A stretch of 64,000 nt of DNA, from contig NZ_FNIT01000013.1 of the NCBI RefSeq assembly GCF_900104035.1, positions 38,862 through 102,861 on the forward strand, written 5' to 3'. The stretch comes from Aureimonas jatrophae. GTDB lineage: Bacteria > Pseudomonadota > Alphaproteobacteria > Rhizobiales > Rhizobiaceae. Within the stretch, counting starts at the first letter, position 1; each line of letters starts with the position of its first letter. Below are positions 9,017 through 17,989 of the stretch, one piece after another. Position numbers and translations under genes: made by a program. The notes under the pieces were generated by a model. The model was given only the letters and a program-made list of their open reading frames with translations. It did no database searches and was not told the origin of the DNA.

Positions 9017-10513
9017 ATGCCGCTCGTCGATACCCGTACGCCCGACCCGAAGAAGCTCATCCCCGGCGCGACAGGCGACTGGGAGATTGTGATCGGCATG
9101 GAGGTCCACGCCCAGGTCCTATCGGAAGCCAAGCTCTTCTCCGGCGCTTCCACACGCTTCGGCTCGGAGCCGAACGACAATGTCAGCCTGGTCGATGCCG
9201 CCATGCCGGGCATGCTGCCTGTGATCAACGAAGAGTGCGTGCGGCAGGCCGTCCGAACGGGTCTCGGGCTGAAGGCGCAGATCAATAAGCGTTCTGTCTT
9301 CGACCGGAAGAATTACTTCTATCCGGACCTGCCGCAGGGATATCAGATCTCCCAGTTCGCCCATCCCATCGTGGGCGAGGGGACCGTTATCGTCTCGGTC
9401 GGACCGGATCAGAAAGGTGGCTTCGAGGACATCGAGGTCGGTATCGAGCGTCTGCATCTCGAACAGGACGCCGGCAAGTCCATGCACGACCAGCATGCGA
9501 CGATGAGCTTTGTCGATCTGAACCGATCCGGCGTCGCGCTGATGGAGATCGTTTCGAAACCCGACATGCGTTCGGCCGACGAGGCCCGCGCCTATCTCAC
9601 CAAGTTGCGCACGATCCTGCGCTATCTCGGCACCTGCGACGGCAATATGGACGAAGGATCCATGCGGGCCGACGTGAACGTGTCGGTGCGCCGGCCGGGC
9701 GGCGACTTCGGCACGCGATGCGAGATCAAGAACGTCAACTCGATCCGTTTCGTCGGACAGGCCATCGAGTCGGAGGCTCGCCGGCAGATCGCCATCCTCG
9801 AGGACGGCGGCGCGATCGATCAGGAAACCCGTTTGTTTGATCCGGCCAAGGGTGAAACGCGAGCGATGCGGTCCAAGGAGGATGCGCACGACTATCGCTA
9901 TTTCCCGGACCCCGATCTCCTGCCGCTCGAGTTCGACGACGCGTTCGTCGCTGAACTCTCGGCGGACCTGCCCGAACTGCCGGACGACAAGCGGCAAAGG
10001 CTGATCGCGTCCGGCCTGTCGCCCTACGACGCGTCGATCCTCGTTTCGGAAAAGGCGATCGCGGATTTCTTCGAGGGGGTCGCCGCCGGTCGCGATGCCA
10101 AGCAGGCGGCCAACTGGGTCATCAATGACCTTCTGGGCGCACTCAACAAGTCCAGCAAGGGTATCGAAGAAACACCGATCTCAGGTGCCCAGCTCGGTAC
10201 GCTTCTCGACCTCGTGCGTGAGGAAACGATCTCCGGCAAGATCGCCAAGGACGTCTTCGAGATCCTCTGGACCGAGGGTGGCGATGCACGTCAGATCGTT
10301 GAGAGTCGTGGTCTGCGCCAGGTCACGGACACGGGTGCCATCGAGAAGGCGGTCGATGAAGTGATCGCCGCCAACCCCGATAAGGTGGCCCAGGCCCAAG
10401 CCAAGCCGACGCTCGCAGGATGGTTCGTCGGACAGGTCATGAAGGCGACCGGCGGCAAGGCCAATCCGCAGAGTGTCAACGAGCTGGTGAAGAGCAAGCT
10501 GAACCTGCCGTGA
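9017..10513 (+). CDS. gatB: Aspartyl/glutamyl-tRNA amidotransferase subunit B
   Basis: GatB activates the misacylated tRNA carboxylate and completes amidation. The 498-aa protein has the family opening [13 protein letters not shown], the [18 protein letters not shown] segment (about residues 96-113), [27 protein letters not shown], the [13 protein letters not shown] signature (about 293-305), and a C-terminal YqeY-like tail with [14 protein letters not shown] gap of 88 bases separates it from the small protein upstream. Confidence 0.97.
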   Translation: MPLVDTRTPDPKKLIPGATGDWEIVIGMEVHAQVLSEAKLFSGASTRFGSEPNDNVSLVDAAMPGMLPVINEECVRQAVRTGLGLKAQINKRSVFDRKNYFYPDLPQGYQISQFAHPIVGEGTVIVSVGPDQKGGFEDIEVGIERLHLEQDAGKSMHDQHATMSFVDLNRSGVALMEIVSKPDMRSADEARAYLTKLRTILRYLGTCDGNMDEGSMRADVNVSVRRPGGDFGTRCEIKNVNSIRFVGQAIESEARRQIAILEDGGAIDQETRLFDPAKGETRAMRSKEDAHDYRYFPDPDLLPLEFDDAFVAELSADLPELPDDKRQRLIASGLSPYDASILVSEKAIADFFEGVAAGRDAKQAANWVINDLLGALNKSSKGIEETPISGAQLGTLLDLVREETISGKIAKDVFEILWTEGGDARQIVESRGLRQVTDTGAIEKAVDEVIAANPDKVAQAQAKPTLAGWFVGQVMKATGGKANPQSVNELVKSKLNLP

Positions 10514-11007
10514 CACCCGTCTTCTTGCGTACGGCGGGTAAAGGCGATCTTGCGAAGGTCAGCGACCTCCTTGCCCGCACGTGGCACGCCACCTACGACG
10601 CGATCTACGGCGCCGACCGCGTCGCCGAGATCACGCGCTCGTGGCACTCCCCCACGCGATTGGCGGCTCACCTCACACGTCCCTCGAGCGAGTTTGTTGT
10701 CGCGGATGACGGCAAGCAACTTCTTGGAATGGCCTATGCCGCGACCGCGGCGTCCGACGGTAAGCTGATATCGCTGCATCAACTCTACGTCCTGCCGGAC
10801 GCCGAGGGGCGGGGCATCGGGCAGGAACTCCTTCGCGAGGTCCAGAACGCCTTTCCCGATGCCGAGCGTGTTCGACTGGAGATCGAACTCGCGAACGCCC
10901 GTGCCCTCCGCTTCTTTGAGCGGAACGGTTTCGCGGTGACCGGTCCCGCAGCTTCCGCGGCCGAGACCGCCGGCATCGATCTGGTCGTCATGGAGAAGCG
11001 GCTGTAG
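10510..11007 (+). CDS. GNAT-family N-acetyltransferase
   Basis: The 165-aa protein is a full GNAT domain with the acetyl-CoA binding loop [16 protein letters not shown] (about residues 97-112) and the typical [19 protein letters not shown] stretch. Substrate unknown. GTG at 10510 overlaps the gatB stop as GTGA, so it ends the gat operon. It is not closely similar to the first GNAT of the cluster, so the pair is not a recent duplication. Confidence 0.9.
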   Translation: MTPVFLRTAGKGDLAKVSDLLARTWHATYDAIYGADRVAEITRSWHSPTRLAAHLTRPSSEFVVADDGKQLLGMAYAATAASDGKLISLHQLYVLPDAEGRGIGQELLREVQNAFPDAERVRLEIELANARALRFFERNGFAVTGPAASAAETAGIDLVVMEKRL

Positions 11008-11084
11008 AACCGCCGCACCCGCATGCCATGGACATTTGCCGGACACGGCCCGATAAAGCGCCCACGAGACGGAGCGGCATTCGC

Positions 11085-11471
11085 ATGACACTCATGAACT
11101 GGCTGACGGAAGTGTTCACCTGGTGGAACGGCCAGACGATCGGGACGCGCTTCTATACTTGGCGCTTTGGGAAGCCGGTCGGCGAGGATGAGCGCGGCAA
11201 CCGATACTACCAGACGGCCGACGGCAAGCGACGTTGGGTGATCTACAATGGTCCGGCCGAGGCCAGTGCGATCGGTGCTGGCTGGCACGGCTGGATGCAT
11301 CATCGCACCGACACGCCGCCGCCGAAGGACGGCTACACGCCGCATCCGTGGGAGCAGCCCCATTCGCCGAACCTCACCGGGACGGGTCTTGCCTATCGGC
11401 CGAAGGGCTCGCTGCTGAACACCGCAGAACGTCCCCGCGTAACCGGCGACTACGACGCTTGGCAGCCATAA
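11085..11471 (+). CDS. NDUFA12-family accessory subunit of respiratory complex I
   Basis: The 128-aa protein matches the NDUFA12 (17.2 kDa) family, an accessory subunit of NADH:ubiquinone oxidoreductase shared by mitochondria and alphaproteobacteria. Diagnostic segments are TRFYTWRFGKPVGEDERGNRYYQ, RRWVIYNGPAEASAIGAGWHGWMHH, HPWEQPHSPNLTGTGLAYRPKGSL. ATG at 11085 has GGAGCGG seven bases upstream. Two bases separate its stop from the DUF2155 gene. This gene is a good marker for an alphaproteobacterial origin. Confidence 0.93.
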   Translation: MTLMNWLTEVFTWWNGQTIGTRFYTWRFGKPVGEDERGNRYYQTADGKRRWVIYNGPAEASAIGAGWHGWMHHRTDTPPPKDGYTPHPWEQPHSPNLTGTGLAYRPKGSLLNTAERPRVTGDYDAWQP

Positions 11472-11473
11472 GC

Positions 11474-11869
11474 ATGCTTCGCCTGCCGGCAATCGCCGTT
11501 GCCGCGATGATTCTGGCCTGCGCGCCGGCCTCGGCCGAACGTGTCGCCAACCGCGTGGCGGTCTTCTCTGGCCTCGACAAGATCACCGGCAAGATCACGA
11601 CATTCGACGTACAGGTCGACGAAACGGTTCAGTTCGGCGCCCTCCAGGTGACCCCGCGTGCCTGTTATACGCGAACGCAGGACGAGGCACCCAAGACCGA
11701 TACGTTCGTGGAAGTCGACGAGATCACGCTGCAGCGTGAGATCCGGCGCATCTTCACGGGCTGGATGTTTGCGGACTCGCCCGGCCTCAACGCCGTCGAG
11801 CACTCGGTCTACGATGTCTGGCTCAAGGACTGCAAAACCGACGCGACGGTCCCGGCGCCGGCCGGGTAG
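11474..11869 (+). CDS. Exported DUF2155 protein
   Basis: The 131-aa product has an N-terminal signal peptide ([21 protein letters not shown]) and a DUF2155 domain with [28 protein letters not shown] and [12 protein letters not shown]. Two conserved cysteines are visible. Function is not known; the protein is expected in the periplasm. It follows the NDUFA12-like gene and probably shares its transcript. The last 61 bases lie antisense to the end of aat, and both C-termini look conserved there. Confidence 0.88.
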   Translation: MLRLPAIAVAAMILACAPASAERVANRVAVFSGLDKITGKITTFDVQVDETVQFGALQVTPRACYTRTQDEAPKTDTFVEVDEITLQREIRRIFTGWMFADSPGLNAVEHSVYDVWLKDCKTDATVPAPAG

Positions 11870-12474
11870 AAATCGGCCGGTATCTCAATCGCGCGTGCCA
11901 ATCGCTCGCGGTAGTCGGCACGGCGAATCTCAATAGCGCCGAAGCGTGCGAGATGATCGTTCTTGAACTGCGTGTCGAGAAGCGTGTAGCCGCCTCGTAC
12001 GAGCCGGTCCCAAAGGAAGACAAGCGCGACTTTCGAAGCGTCCGTCGCGCGCGAGAACATGCTTTCGCCAAAGAAGGCGCCACCCAGACTGACACCGTAA
12101 AGGCCGCCCTCGAGGCGATCGCCGTTCCAGGCCTCCACGCTGTGTGCATGCCCGATCGCGTAAAGTCCGAGATAGAGACGCCGGATCTCGGCGTTGATCC
12201 ACGTCTGCTCCCGCCCGGGAGCCGGTTCGGCGCAGGCGTCGACGACCGCCGCAAAAGCCCGATCGACGTGAACCTCGTAGCGGCCTTGCCGGATCGTCTT
12301 GACGAGCGAGCGAGGGACGTGAAGTCCGTCGAGAGGCAGGATGCCGCGCCGCTGCGGGTCCATCCAATGGATGAACGGGTCATGCGCGTTCTCGGCCATC
12401 GGGAAGATGCCGGCCGCGTAGGCGCGCAGGAGAAGCTGCGGCGTGATCTCGATCTCGCCGCCGCGCTTCGACAT
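11809..12474 (-). CDS. aat: Leucyl/phenylalanyl-tRNA-protein transferase
   Basis: Aat adds Leu or Phe to proteins with N-terminal Arg or Lys, marking them for ClpAP through the N-degron pathway. The 221-aa protein contains [34 protein letters not shown], the WINAEI motif, [34 protein letters not shown] split over the core, and ends in the family-typical QSLSQTS. ATG at 12474 lies two bases after the accC stop, so it is third in accB-accC-aat. The reading frame extends far upstream inside accC but has no support there. Confidence 0.94.
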   Translation of the reverse strand: MSKRGGEIEITPQLLLRAYAAGIFPMAENAHDPFIHWMDPQRRGILPLDGLHVPRSLVKTIRQGRYEVHVDRAFAAVVDACAEPAPGREQTWINAEIRRLYLGLYAIGHAHSVEAWNGDRLEGGLYGVSLGGAFFGESMFSRATDASKVALVFLWDRLVRGGYTLLDTQFKNDHLARFGAIEIRRADYRERLARAIEIPADFYPAGAGTVASVLQSLSQTS

Positions 12475-12476
12475 GG

Positions 12477-13829
12477 TCAGGCCGCCTTGGCGGCTGCCGC
12501 GAGGTACTGTTCCAGCCAGTGGATGTCGTAGTCGCCGCGCTGCATGTCCGGATTGTCGACGAGGTCCTGGAACAGGGGCAGGGTTGTCTTGACGCCGTCG
12601 ACGATGATCTCGTCGAGGGCACGCCGCAGCCGCATCAGGCACTCGTTGCGGCTGCGACCATGGACGATGAGCTTGCCGATCAGGGAATCGTAGAATGGCG
12701 GGATCGTGTATCCCTGATAGACGCCGGAGTCGACGCGCACACCGAGGCCACCCGGGGCATGGTAGTAGCTGATCTGACCGGGCGAGGGCGCGAACGTACG
12801 CGGATCCTCCGCGTTGATGCGGCACTCGATCGCGTGACCCGAGAACTGCACATCGGATTGGGTGACGGAGAGGCCGAGTCCCGCCGCGACGCGGATCTGC
12901 TCGTGAACGAGGTCGAGGCCCGTGATCGCCTCGGTCACGGGATGCTCGACCTGCAGGCGCGTGTTCATTTCAATGAAATAGAACTCGCCGTTTTCGTACA
13001 GGAACTCGATCGTTCCGGCTCCGCGATAGCGAAGTTCCGCCATCGCATTGGCGCAGATCTCGCCGATGCGGCGCCGCTGCTCGTCGTCGAGGGCGGGTGA
13101 GCGAGCCTCCTCCCAGACCTTCTGGTGCCGACGCTGCAGTGAGCAGTCGCGCTCGCCGAGATGGACCGCCTTGCCCATGCCGTCGCCGAACACCTGCACC
13201 TCGATATGGCGAGGCTTGCCCAGATACTTCTCGAGGTAGACTGCATCGTCACCGAAGGCGGCACCAGCTTCCGAGCGCGCCGTGGCGAGGGCCAGCGAGA
13301 GGTCGGCCGCGGTGTGAGCGACCTTCATGCCTCGACCGCCACCACCTGCGGACGCCTTCACGAGGACCGGGAAGCCGATGTCGCGCGCGATCCGCATCGC
13401 CTCGTCGTCATCGGTGACGGCACCGGGCGATCCGGGAACGACCGGAATTCCGAGGCGCTGCGCGGTGCGCTTCGCCTCGATCTTGTCGCCCATGATGCGG
13501 ATGTGATCGGCAGTCGGCCCGATGAAGGTGATGTTGTGCGCGTCGAGAATGTCGGCGAAGCGCGCGTTCTCGGACAGGAAGCCGTAGCCCGGATGGACGG
13601 CGTCCGCACCCGAGATCTCGCAGGCCGCGAGGATCGAAGGAATGTTGAGATAGCTGTCGCGGGCCGGTGGCGGACCGATGCAGACGCTCTCGTCGGCAAG
13701 GCGCACATGCATCGCGGCATTGTCGGCCGTGGAATGCACGGCGACCGTCGCGATCCCCAGCTCCTTGCAGGCGCGCAGGACGCGCAGCGCGATCTCGCCG
13801 CGGTTGGCGATCAGGACCTTGTTGAACAT
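12477..13829 (-). CDS. accC: Acetyl-CoA carboxylase biotin carboxylase subunit
   Basis: AccC carboxylates biotin on AccB using ATP and bicarbonate, in the first step of fatty acid synthesis. The 450-aa ATP-grasp protein has [16 protein letters not shown], the [16 protein letters not shown] loop (about residues 157-169), [38 protein letters not shown] and the C-terminal biotin-carboxylase domain. Two in-frame ATGs lie six bases apart; GAGG sits exactly six bases before the second, which is chosen. Confidence 0.97.
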   Translation of the reverse strand: MFNKVLIANRGEIALRVLRACKELGIATVAVHSTADNAAMHVRLADESVCIGPPPARDSYLNIPSILAACEISGADAVHPGYGFLSENARFADILDAHNITFIGPTADHIRIMGDKIEAKRTAQRLGIPVVPGSPGAVTDDDEAMRIARDIGFPVLVKASAGGGGRGMKVAHTAADLSLALATARSEAGAAFGDDAVYLEKYLGKPRHIEVQVFGDGMGKAVHLGERDCSLQRRHQKVWEEARSPALDDEQRRRIGEICANAMAELRYRGAGTIEFLYENGEFYFIEMNTRLQVEHPVTEAITGLDLVHEQIRVAAGLGLSVTQSDVQFSGHAIECRINAEDPRTFAPSPGQISYYHAPGGLGVRVDSGVYQGYTIPPFYDSLIGKLIVHGRSRNECLMRLRRALDEIIVDGVKTTLPLFQDLVDNPDMQRGDYDIHWLEQYLAAAAKAA

Positions 13830-13886
13830 GGGCATCCTCGTATCGAAAAACGTCTCGGGTCAGGCGTTCGGCATCCGCCCTCGCCG

Positions 13887-14369
13887 TTAGCCGATGACGA
13901 CGAGCGCCTCGCCGTACTCGACCGGCTGGCCGTTATCGACACAGATCCGCTTCACGGTTCCCGAGCGGGGAGCCGGGATCTGGTTCATAGTCTTCATCGC
14001 TTCGATGATCAGCAACGTTTCGCCCTCGGAAACAGTCTGCCCGACCTCGATGAACGGCTTCGCCCCCGGTGCAGATGCCAGATACACCGTACCGACCATG
14101 GGCGAGGGGACGGAGCCGACTTCCGGTCCAGCGCTCACCGGCGCCGGCGCTGCGGCCGGCTGCGCCGCGGCAGGCGCCTGGGGCGCCATCTGATGGGGAG
14201 CCGGCATGGTCATCGCGTAGCCGCCGGCCGCCACGTATTCCTTCTGCCGGGAGACGCGGATACGCAGGTCGCCCTGCTCGATCTCGATCTCCGTCAGGTC
14301 CGTATCGTTGAGGATGTCGGCCAGCTCTCGAACGAGCGAGCGGTCAACGGACGTATCCTTTTGCGACAT
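13887..14369 (-). CDS. accB: Acetyl-CoA carboxylase biotin carboxyl carrier protein
   Basis: AccB carries the biotin. The 160-aa protein has an N-terminal helical part (about residues 8-48), a flexible Ala/Pro-rich linker (about 54-82), and a lipoyl-like domain in which the biotinylated lysine sits in EAMKTMN (about residues 122-128). It leads accB-accC-aat. In many rhizobia aroQ lies just upstream; here it is absent and 175 bases separate accB from the DsbA-like gene. Confidence 0.97.
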   Translation of the reverse strand: MSQKDTSVDRSLVRELADILNDTDLTEIEIEQGDLRIRVSRQKEYVAAGGYAMTMPAPHQMAPQAPAAAQPAAAPAPVSAGPEVGSVPSPMVGTVYLASAPGAKPFIEVGQTVSEGETLLIIEAMKTMNQIPAPRSGTVKRICVDNGQPVEYGEALVVIG

Positions 14370-14525
14370 GGTGTTCCTTCGGAAGATGTGTGGCGCGGGG
14401 GCCCGACGACGTGGGAGCGGTCTGGTATCACCAAAGGCGACATCTCAAACCTCGTTCGCGCGGGAAACGGCGCCCGCCCGCACTTGTTGCCCTATAGACC
14501 GCGTCGCCCTGCCCGAAAAGTCCCC

Positions 14526-14546
14526 GAGACGCAAGAGTTGCGTCTC
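14526..14546 (-). terminator. Perfect hairpin at the end of the DsbA-like gene
   Basis: GAGACGCAA and TTGCGTCTC form a nine-pair stem with a three-base loop. The stem takes in the stop codon of the minus-strand dsbA-like gene. On that strand it is followed about six bases later by CTTTTC, a short U-rich stretch. It probably ends the M48-DsbA transcript before accB. Confidence 0.55.
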
Positions 14547-15291
14547 AGCAGGTCGCCTTTCCGCATTGACGGACGTTGGCGATCCGCTTGGCGAGCGCGT
14601 CCGCACCGACAGCACCGGACACGAGTTCGCCCCCGACGACGTAGGTCGGCGTACCACTGATGCCGAGCGTGTCCAGAAGCTGAGCCGACTCCGCCAGAAC
14701 GCTTGTGACCGCATCGCTCTGAAGCAGCGGCATCAACTGTTCGCGGGACACGTCGAACTCGGCGGCCACAGTCAGCGCGCGCTCCTGATCGACACGCTCC
14801 CGCGAGGCGAGCAACATCTTTTGATAGGCGGGATAGCGGTCGGGCGCGAGCGAGCGGAAGGCGAGGCTGACGCGCGTCGCCGCCTCCGAGTCCGGTCCGA
14901 GAACCGGAACTTCCTTCAAGACGACACGCAGCTGGGGATCCGTCGCGAGCAGAACCTCCATGTCGGCTGCAGCGCGTTTGCAGTAGCCGCAGTTGTAGTC
15001 GAAGAACTCGGTGATCGTGACGTCGCCTGCAGGATTGCCGACCGCAGTGCCCGCCGGTGTCGCCGTCAGCAGCTGCGAAACGGATGCGATGGCCGCACCG
15101 CGCGTTGCCTGAGCTTCGGCGGTGCGTTTGGCTTCCAGCGCATCGATGGCTTCCAGCAGCACCTCGGGGTGAGCCACGAGGTACTCGCGGACGATCTTCT
15201 CGATATCCCGCGTCTGCGCGTCGTCGAACGCCGCGGCGGGAAGCGTCGCGCTCGTGAGCGCTGCGGCAACAAGGGCGATAGTCGGTCTCAT
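14545..15291 (-). CDS. Periplasmic DsbA-family thiol oxidoreductase
   Basis: The 248-aa protein has a signal peptide (MRPTIALVAAALTSATLPAAAF), an N-terminal helical segment (IVREYLVAHPEVLLEAIDALE, about residues 34-54) typical of Com1/ScsC-like DsbA proteins, and a thioredoxin fold with active site FFDYNCGYCKRA (C-G-Y-C, about residues 95-106) and the cis-proline loop ISGTPTYVV. It should act on disulfides in the periplasm. It ends in CGKATC, giving two extra C-terminal cysteines. Start overlaps the M48 stop as ATGA. Confidence 0.9.
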   Translation of the reverse strand: MRPTIALVAAALTSATLPAAAFDDAQTRDIEKIVREYLVAHPEVLLEAIDALEAKRTAEAQATRGAAIASVSQLLTATPAGTAVGNPAGDVTITEFFDYNCGYCKRAAADMEVLLATDPQLRVVLKEVPVLGPDSEAATRVSLAFRSLAPDRYPAYQKMLLASRERVDQERALTVAAEFDVSREQLMPLLQSDAVTSVLAESAQLLDTLGISGTPTYVVGGELVSGAVGADALAKRIANVRQCGKATC

Positions 15292-16679
15292 TTCCTAGCG
15301 ATCTTCGTTGTGAGAATGTCCTGCGCCTGCAGCCATTGCGGCGAGTTCGGACGGAACTTACCCTGTGCGCGCGCGGCGAAGATCTTTGCCTGGCGGAAGT
15401 TGCCGGCCTGCCAATATCCCTCCGCGGTCGCCAGCTCCGCCGCACCGATCTCGCCCATCTTGCCGTAGGCCATGGCGAGGAATTCGTAGGCCGTGGAGTT
15501 GTTCGGGTCCGTTTGTAGGCCGCGTTCGATCTGCGCGACCGCTTCCGGCATGCGTTTTGGATTGCCGCCCGTCACGATGGCCTGGCCGACCGAGGCCTTC
15601 AGGAGGCCGGAGTTGGACCTGTCGAGCTTTTCGGCACGTGAGAAGGCCGCCGCCGCCTCCTCGGATCGTCCGGACGCCATGAGGACTTCGCCCCGAACCT
15701 CCTGAAACCAGGGATTGGCCCCGTCCTCGGCTATCAACCTGTCGATCTTGTCCAACGCCATGCGCGGCGAGCCGGCCAGATGCGTCGCGATCGCGTCGCC
15801 GTAGCGGGACGCCATTCCGAGCTGGTCGCGTGGGAACGCCCGGCGGACCTGCGTAGCGCCGCCATTGTAGGCAGCGATCTTCGCGCGAGCGAGATCGTGT
15901 CGCAGCTGAAGGGCGGGCGCGTCCTTCTTGCCGTAATAGGGGCTGGCCTTCGCCGCTTCCTGAAGCCGGCCCAGGCGCTCCTGCGGGGCGGGATGCGACG
16001 ACAGATAGATGTTCGGCGTGACACCGCTCAGCATGTTCTGACGCATCAAGCCCTCGAAGCTGTCGAGGAGCCCCTTGGGCGACTGCTGCGTCTTCTCGAG
16101 ATAAACGAGCGCGGAGCGATCTGCCGTGACCTCTTCGGTGCGCTGGTAGGCGAAGAGGCTGCGCTGCGCGATGCCGCCACCGCTCGTCATCAAACCGCCG
16201 CCCACGCCCGCGAGCGAACCCGATCCCGATGCCGCTCCTGCCGCCGCGACACCGGCTCCAAGCAGGCCGGCGACGACGGCGATGATCTGCGCGCGGGCGA
16301 TCTGATCGCGCAACCGCTCCTGATGGCCTCCTGCTAAGTGACCGACCTCATGGGCGATGACGCCGATCGTCTCGTTCGGCGTTTCGGAGTTCAGGATCGT
16401 GCCCGTATTGATAAAGATCCGACGACCCGCCACGAAGGCGTTGAAGGCGAGGTCGTTGACGAGAACGATGTCGACACGACTTGGGGACAGGCCTGCCGCG
16501 CGCAGGATCGGGGTCGAATAATCCCGGATCAGGCTCTCGATCTCGGCATCGCGAACGATCGGCAGCCGCGTACGCCCAGCAGACTGCGCGCTGACAGGTA
16601 CCGCCGTCGTCAGAGCGACTACGATGCCCAGCGTGGCGCTGAAGGCGCGTCGCGCCAATTCCCGCCATCCGATCGCCAT
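15288..16679 (-). CDS. Exported M48 zinc metalloprotease with TPR tail (BepA-like)
   Basis: The 463-aa protein has a signal sequence, then an M48 peptidase domain with the zinc motif HEVGHLAGGH (H-E-x-x-H, about residues 107-116) and a glycine-rich helix hairpin region after it, then TPR-like repeats from about residue 290 (ANPWFQEVRGEVLMASGRSEEAAAAF and following). The architecture matches BepA/YfgC, which handles outer-membrane protein assembly quality control. ATG at 16679 is preferred over one eight codons upstream because GAGGGGAAG falls between them. Coupled by ATGA to the DsbA-like gene, fitting a shared role in envelope protein folding. Confidence 0.92.
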   Translation of the reverse strand: MAIGWRELARRAFSATLGIVVALTTAVPVSAQSAGRTRLPIVRDAEIESLIRDYSTPILRAAGLSPSRVDIVLVNDLAFNAFVAGRRIFINTGTILNSETPNETIGVIAHEVGHLAGGHQERLRDQIARAQIIAVVAGLLGAGVAAAGAASGSGSLAGVGGGLMTSGGGIAQRSLFAYQRTEEVTADRSALVYLEKTQQSPKGLLDSFEGLMRQNMLSGVTPNIYLSSHPAPQERLGRLQEAAKASPYYGKKDAPALQLRHDLARAKIAAYNGGATQVRRAFPRDQLGMASRYGDAIATHLAGSPRMALDKIDRLIAEDGANPWFQEVRGEVLMASGRSEEAAAAFSRAEKLDRSNSGLLKASVGQAIVTGGNPKRMPEAVAQIERGLQTDPNNSTAYEFLAMAYGKMGEIGAAELATAEGYWQAGNFRQAKIFAARAQGKFRPNSPQWLQAQDILTTKIARK

Positions 16680-16778
16680 TCCGGTCTTCCCCTCGCAGTC
16701 CACCCGATCCTATGTACCGCGATCGGCGCGCCGGTACGACCCGCTTGCCGCATTCCAATCCGGCGTTTGTGAGGCCCA

Positions 16779-17951
16779 ATGGATCTGCCGTCTTCCGTTC
16801 GCGCATCGCGTCGTTCGAACGTCGATCCGTTCCGAGCGATGGATGTCATGGCCGAGGCGAACCGGATGCGAGCGGCCGGCCTCCCGGTCATATCATTGGC
16901 CGTCGGACAGCCCTCCGCATCGGTCCCGGAACGGGCCCTCGAAGCGACGCGCGCGTTCATGGATGCGGGCAAGATCGGCTACACGGACGCGTTGGGGCGC
17001 TCCTCCCTGCGGGAGCGCGTCGCGCGGCAGGCGCATGAAGCTTATGGCGTATCGCTTGCGGCCGACCGAATCATGATCACGACCGGGTCGTCAGCCGGCT
17101 TCAATCTGGCCTTTCTCGCCGCCTTCGATGCCGCCGACCGTGTGGCGATCGCGACACCGGGTTATCCGGCCTATCGCAATATCCTGCGTGCCCTCGGACT
17201 GAGACCGGTCGAGATTCCTGTCGATGCGTCCGATGGCTACCTGCTGACGGCGGAGAGGCTACTCAAAGAGCATCGGCGAGAACCCCTGCAGGGTGTTCTC
17301 ATCGCCAGTCCCGCGAACCCGACCGGTACGGTAACGCCGCGGGCGGAGTTCGAACGCCTGATACGAGTCGCGGAACGAGAGCAGATCACATTCATCTCGG
17401 ACGAGATCTACCACGGACTGGTGTTCGGCGAGCCGGCCGCGAGCGCACTCGAGTTCACCGACCGCGCCATCGTCGTCAACTCGTTCTCGAAGTACTATTG
17501 TATGACGGGATGGCGTGTCGGGTGGCTCGCGCTGCCGCCCGAACTCGTGCGCGTCGCCGAGCGTCTGGCGCAGAGCCTCTACATCTCACCGCCGGAACTG
17601 AGCCAGGTTGCGGCAGAGGCGGTGATGGACGCAACGGCGGAGCTCGACGCCATTCGCGACGTCTACGACTCCAATCGACGTCTGCTCGAGGCGGCACTGC
17701 CGCAGATCGGCTTCCGTGACATGGCTCCTGTCGATGGAGCCTTCTACGCGTATGCAGGGGTTCCGGACGGCGAGGGGGAAGCAACGGCCTTTGCCCGGCG
17801 CATCCTCGCCGAAACGCACGTGGCGATCACGCCCGGCACGGATTTCGATCCGGCTCGCGGCGAGGGTTTCGTGCGACTGTCCTACGCGGGTCACCCTACC
17901 GAGATCGCGACCGCCGTGGAGCGGTTGCGCCGCCATCTCGCCCGAGCCTGA
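16779..17951 (+). CDS. PLP-dependent class I/II aminotransferase
   Basis: The 390-aa fold-type I aminotransferase has ITTGSSAGFNLAF (cofactor phosphate region), SPANPTGTV, the SDEIYHGL aspartate contacting the pyridine nitrogen, and the PLP lysine in NSFSKYYCMTGWRVGWLA (about residue 233). The C-terminal R in GFVRLSYA should bind substrate carboxylate. Substrate specificity cannot be read from sequence; aspartate, alanine or aromatic specificities are all possible. It is read away from the M48 gene and towards rne. Confidence 0.9.
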   Translation: MDLPSSVRASRRSNVDPFRAMDVMAEANRMRAAGLPVISLAVGQPSASVPERALEATRAFMDAGKIGYTDALGRSSLRERVARQAHEAYGVSLAADRIMITTGSSAGFNLAFLAAFDAADRVAIATPGYPAYRNILRALGLRPVEIPVDASDGYLLTAERLLKEHRREPLQGVLIASPANPTGTVTPRAEFERLIRVAEREQITFISDEIYHGLVFGEPAASALEFTDRAIVVNSFSKYYCMTGWRVGWLALPPELVRVAERLAQSLYISPPELSQVAAEAVMDATAELDAIRDVYDSNRRLLEAALPQIGFRDMAPVDGAFYAYAGVPDGEGEATAFARRILAETHVAITPGTDFDPARGEGFVRLSYAGHPTEIATAVERLRRHLARA

Positions 17952-17956
17952 ATGCG

Positions 17957-17982
17957 AACGGGGCGCCCAGGGGCGCCCCGTT
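17957..17982. terminator. Bidirectional hairpin between aminotransferase and rne
   Basis: AACGGGGCGCC and GGCGCCCCGTT form a perfect 11-pair stem with a 4-base loop between two convergent genes. On the plus strand TTATT follows. The symmetry and position suggest it ends both transcripts. Confidence 0.75.
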
Positions 17983-17989
17983 ATTGATC

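Noticed and set aside
13161..14660. A 499-codon plus-strand frame over accC and accB
   Set aside because: Antisense to two certain genes; composition is Arg/Asp-rich shadow sequence with no motif.
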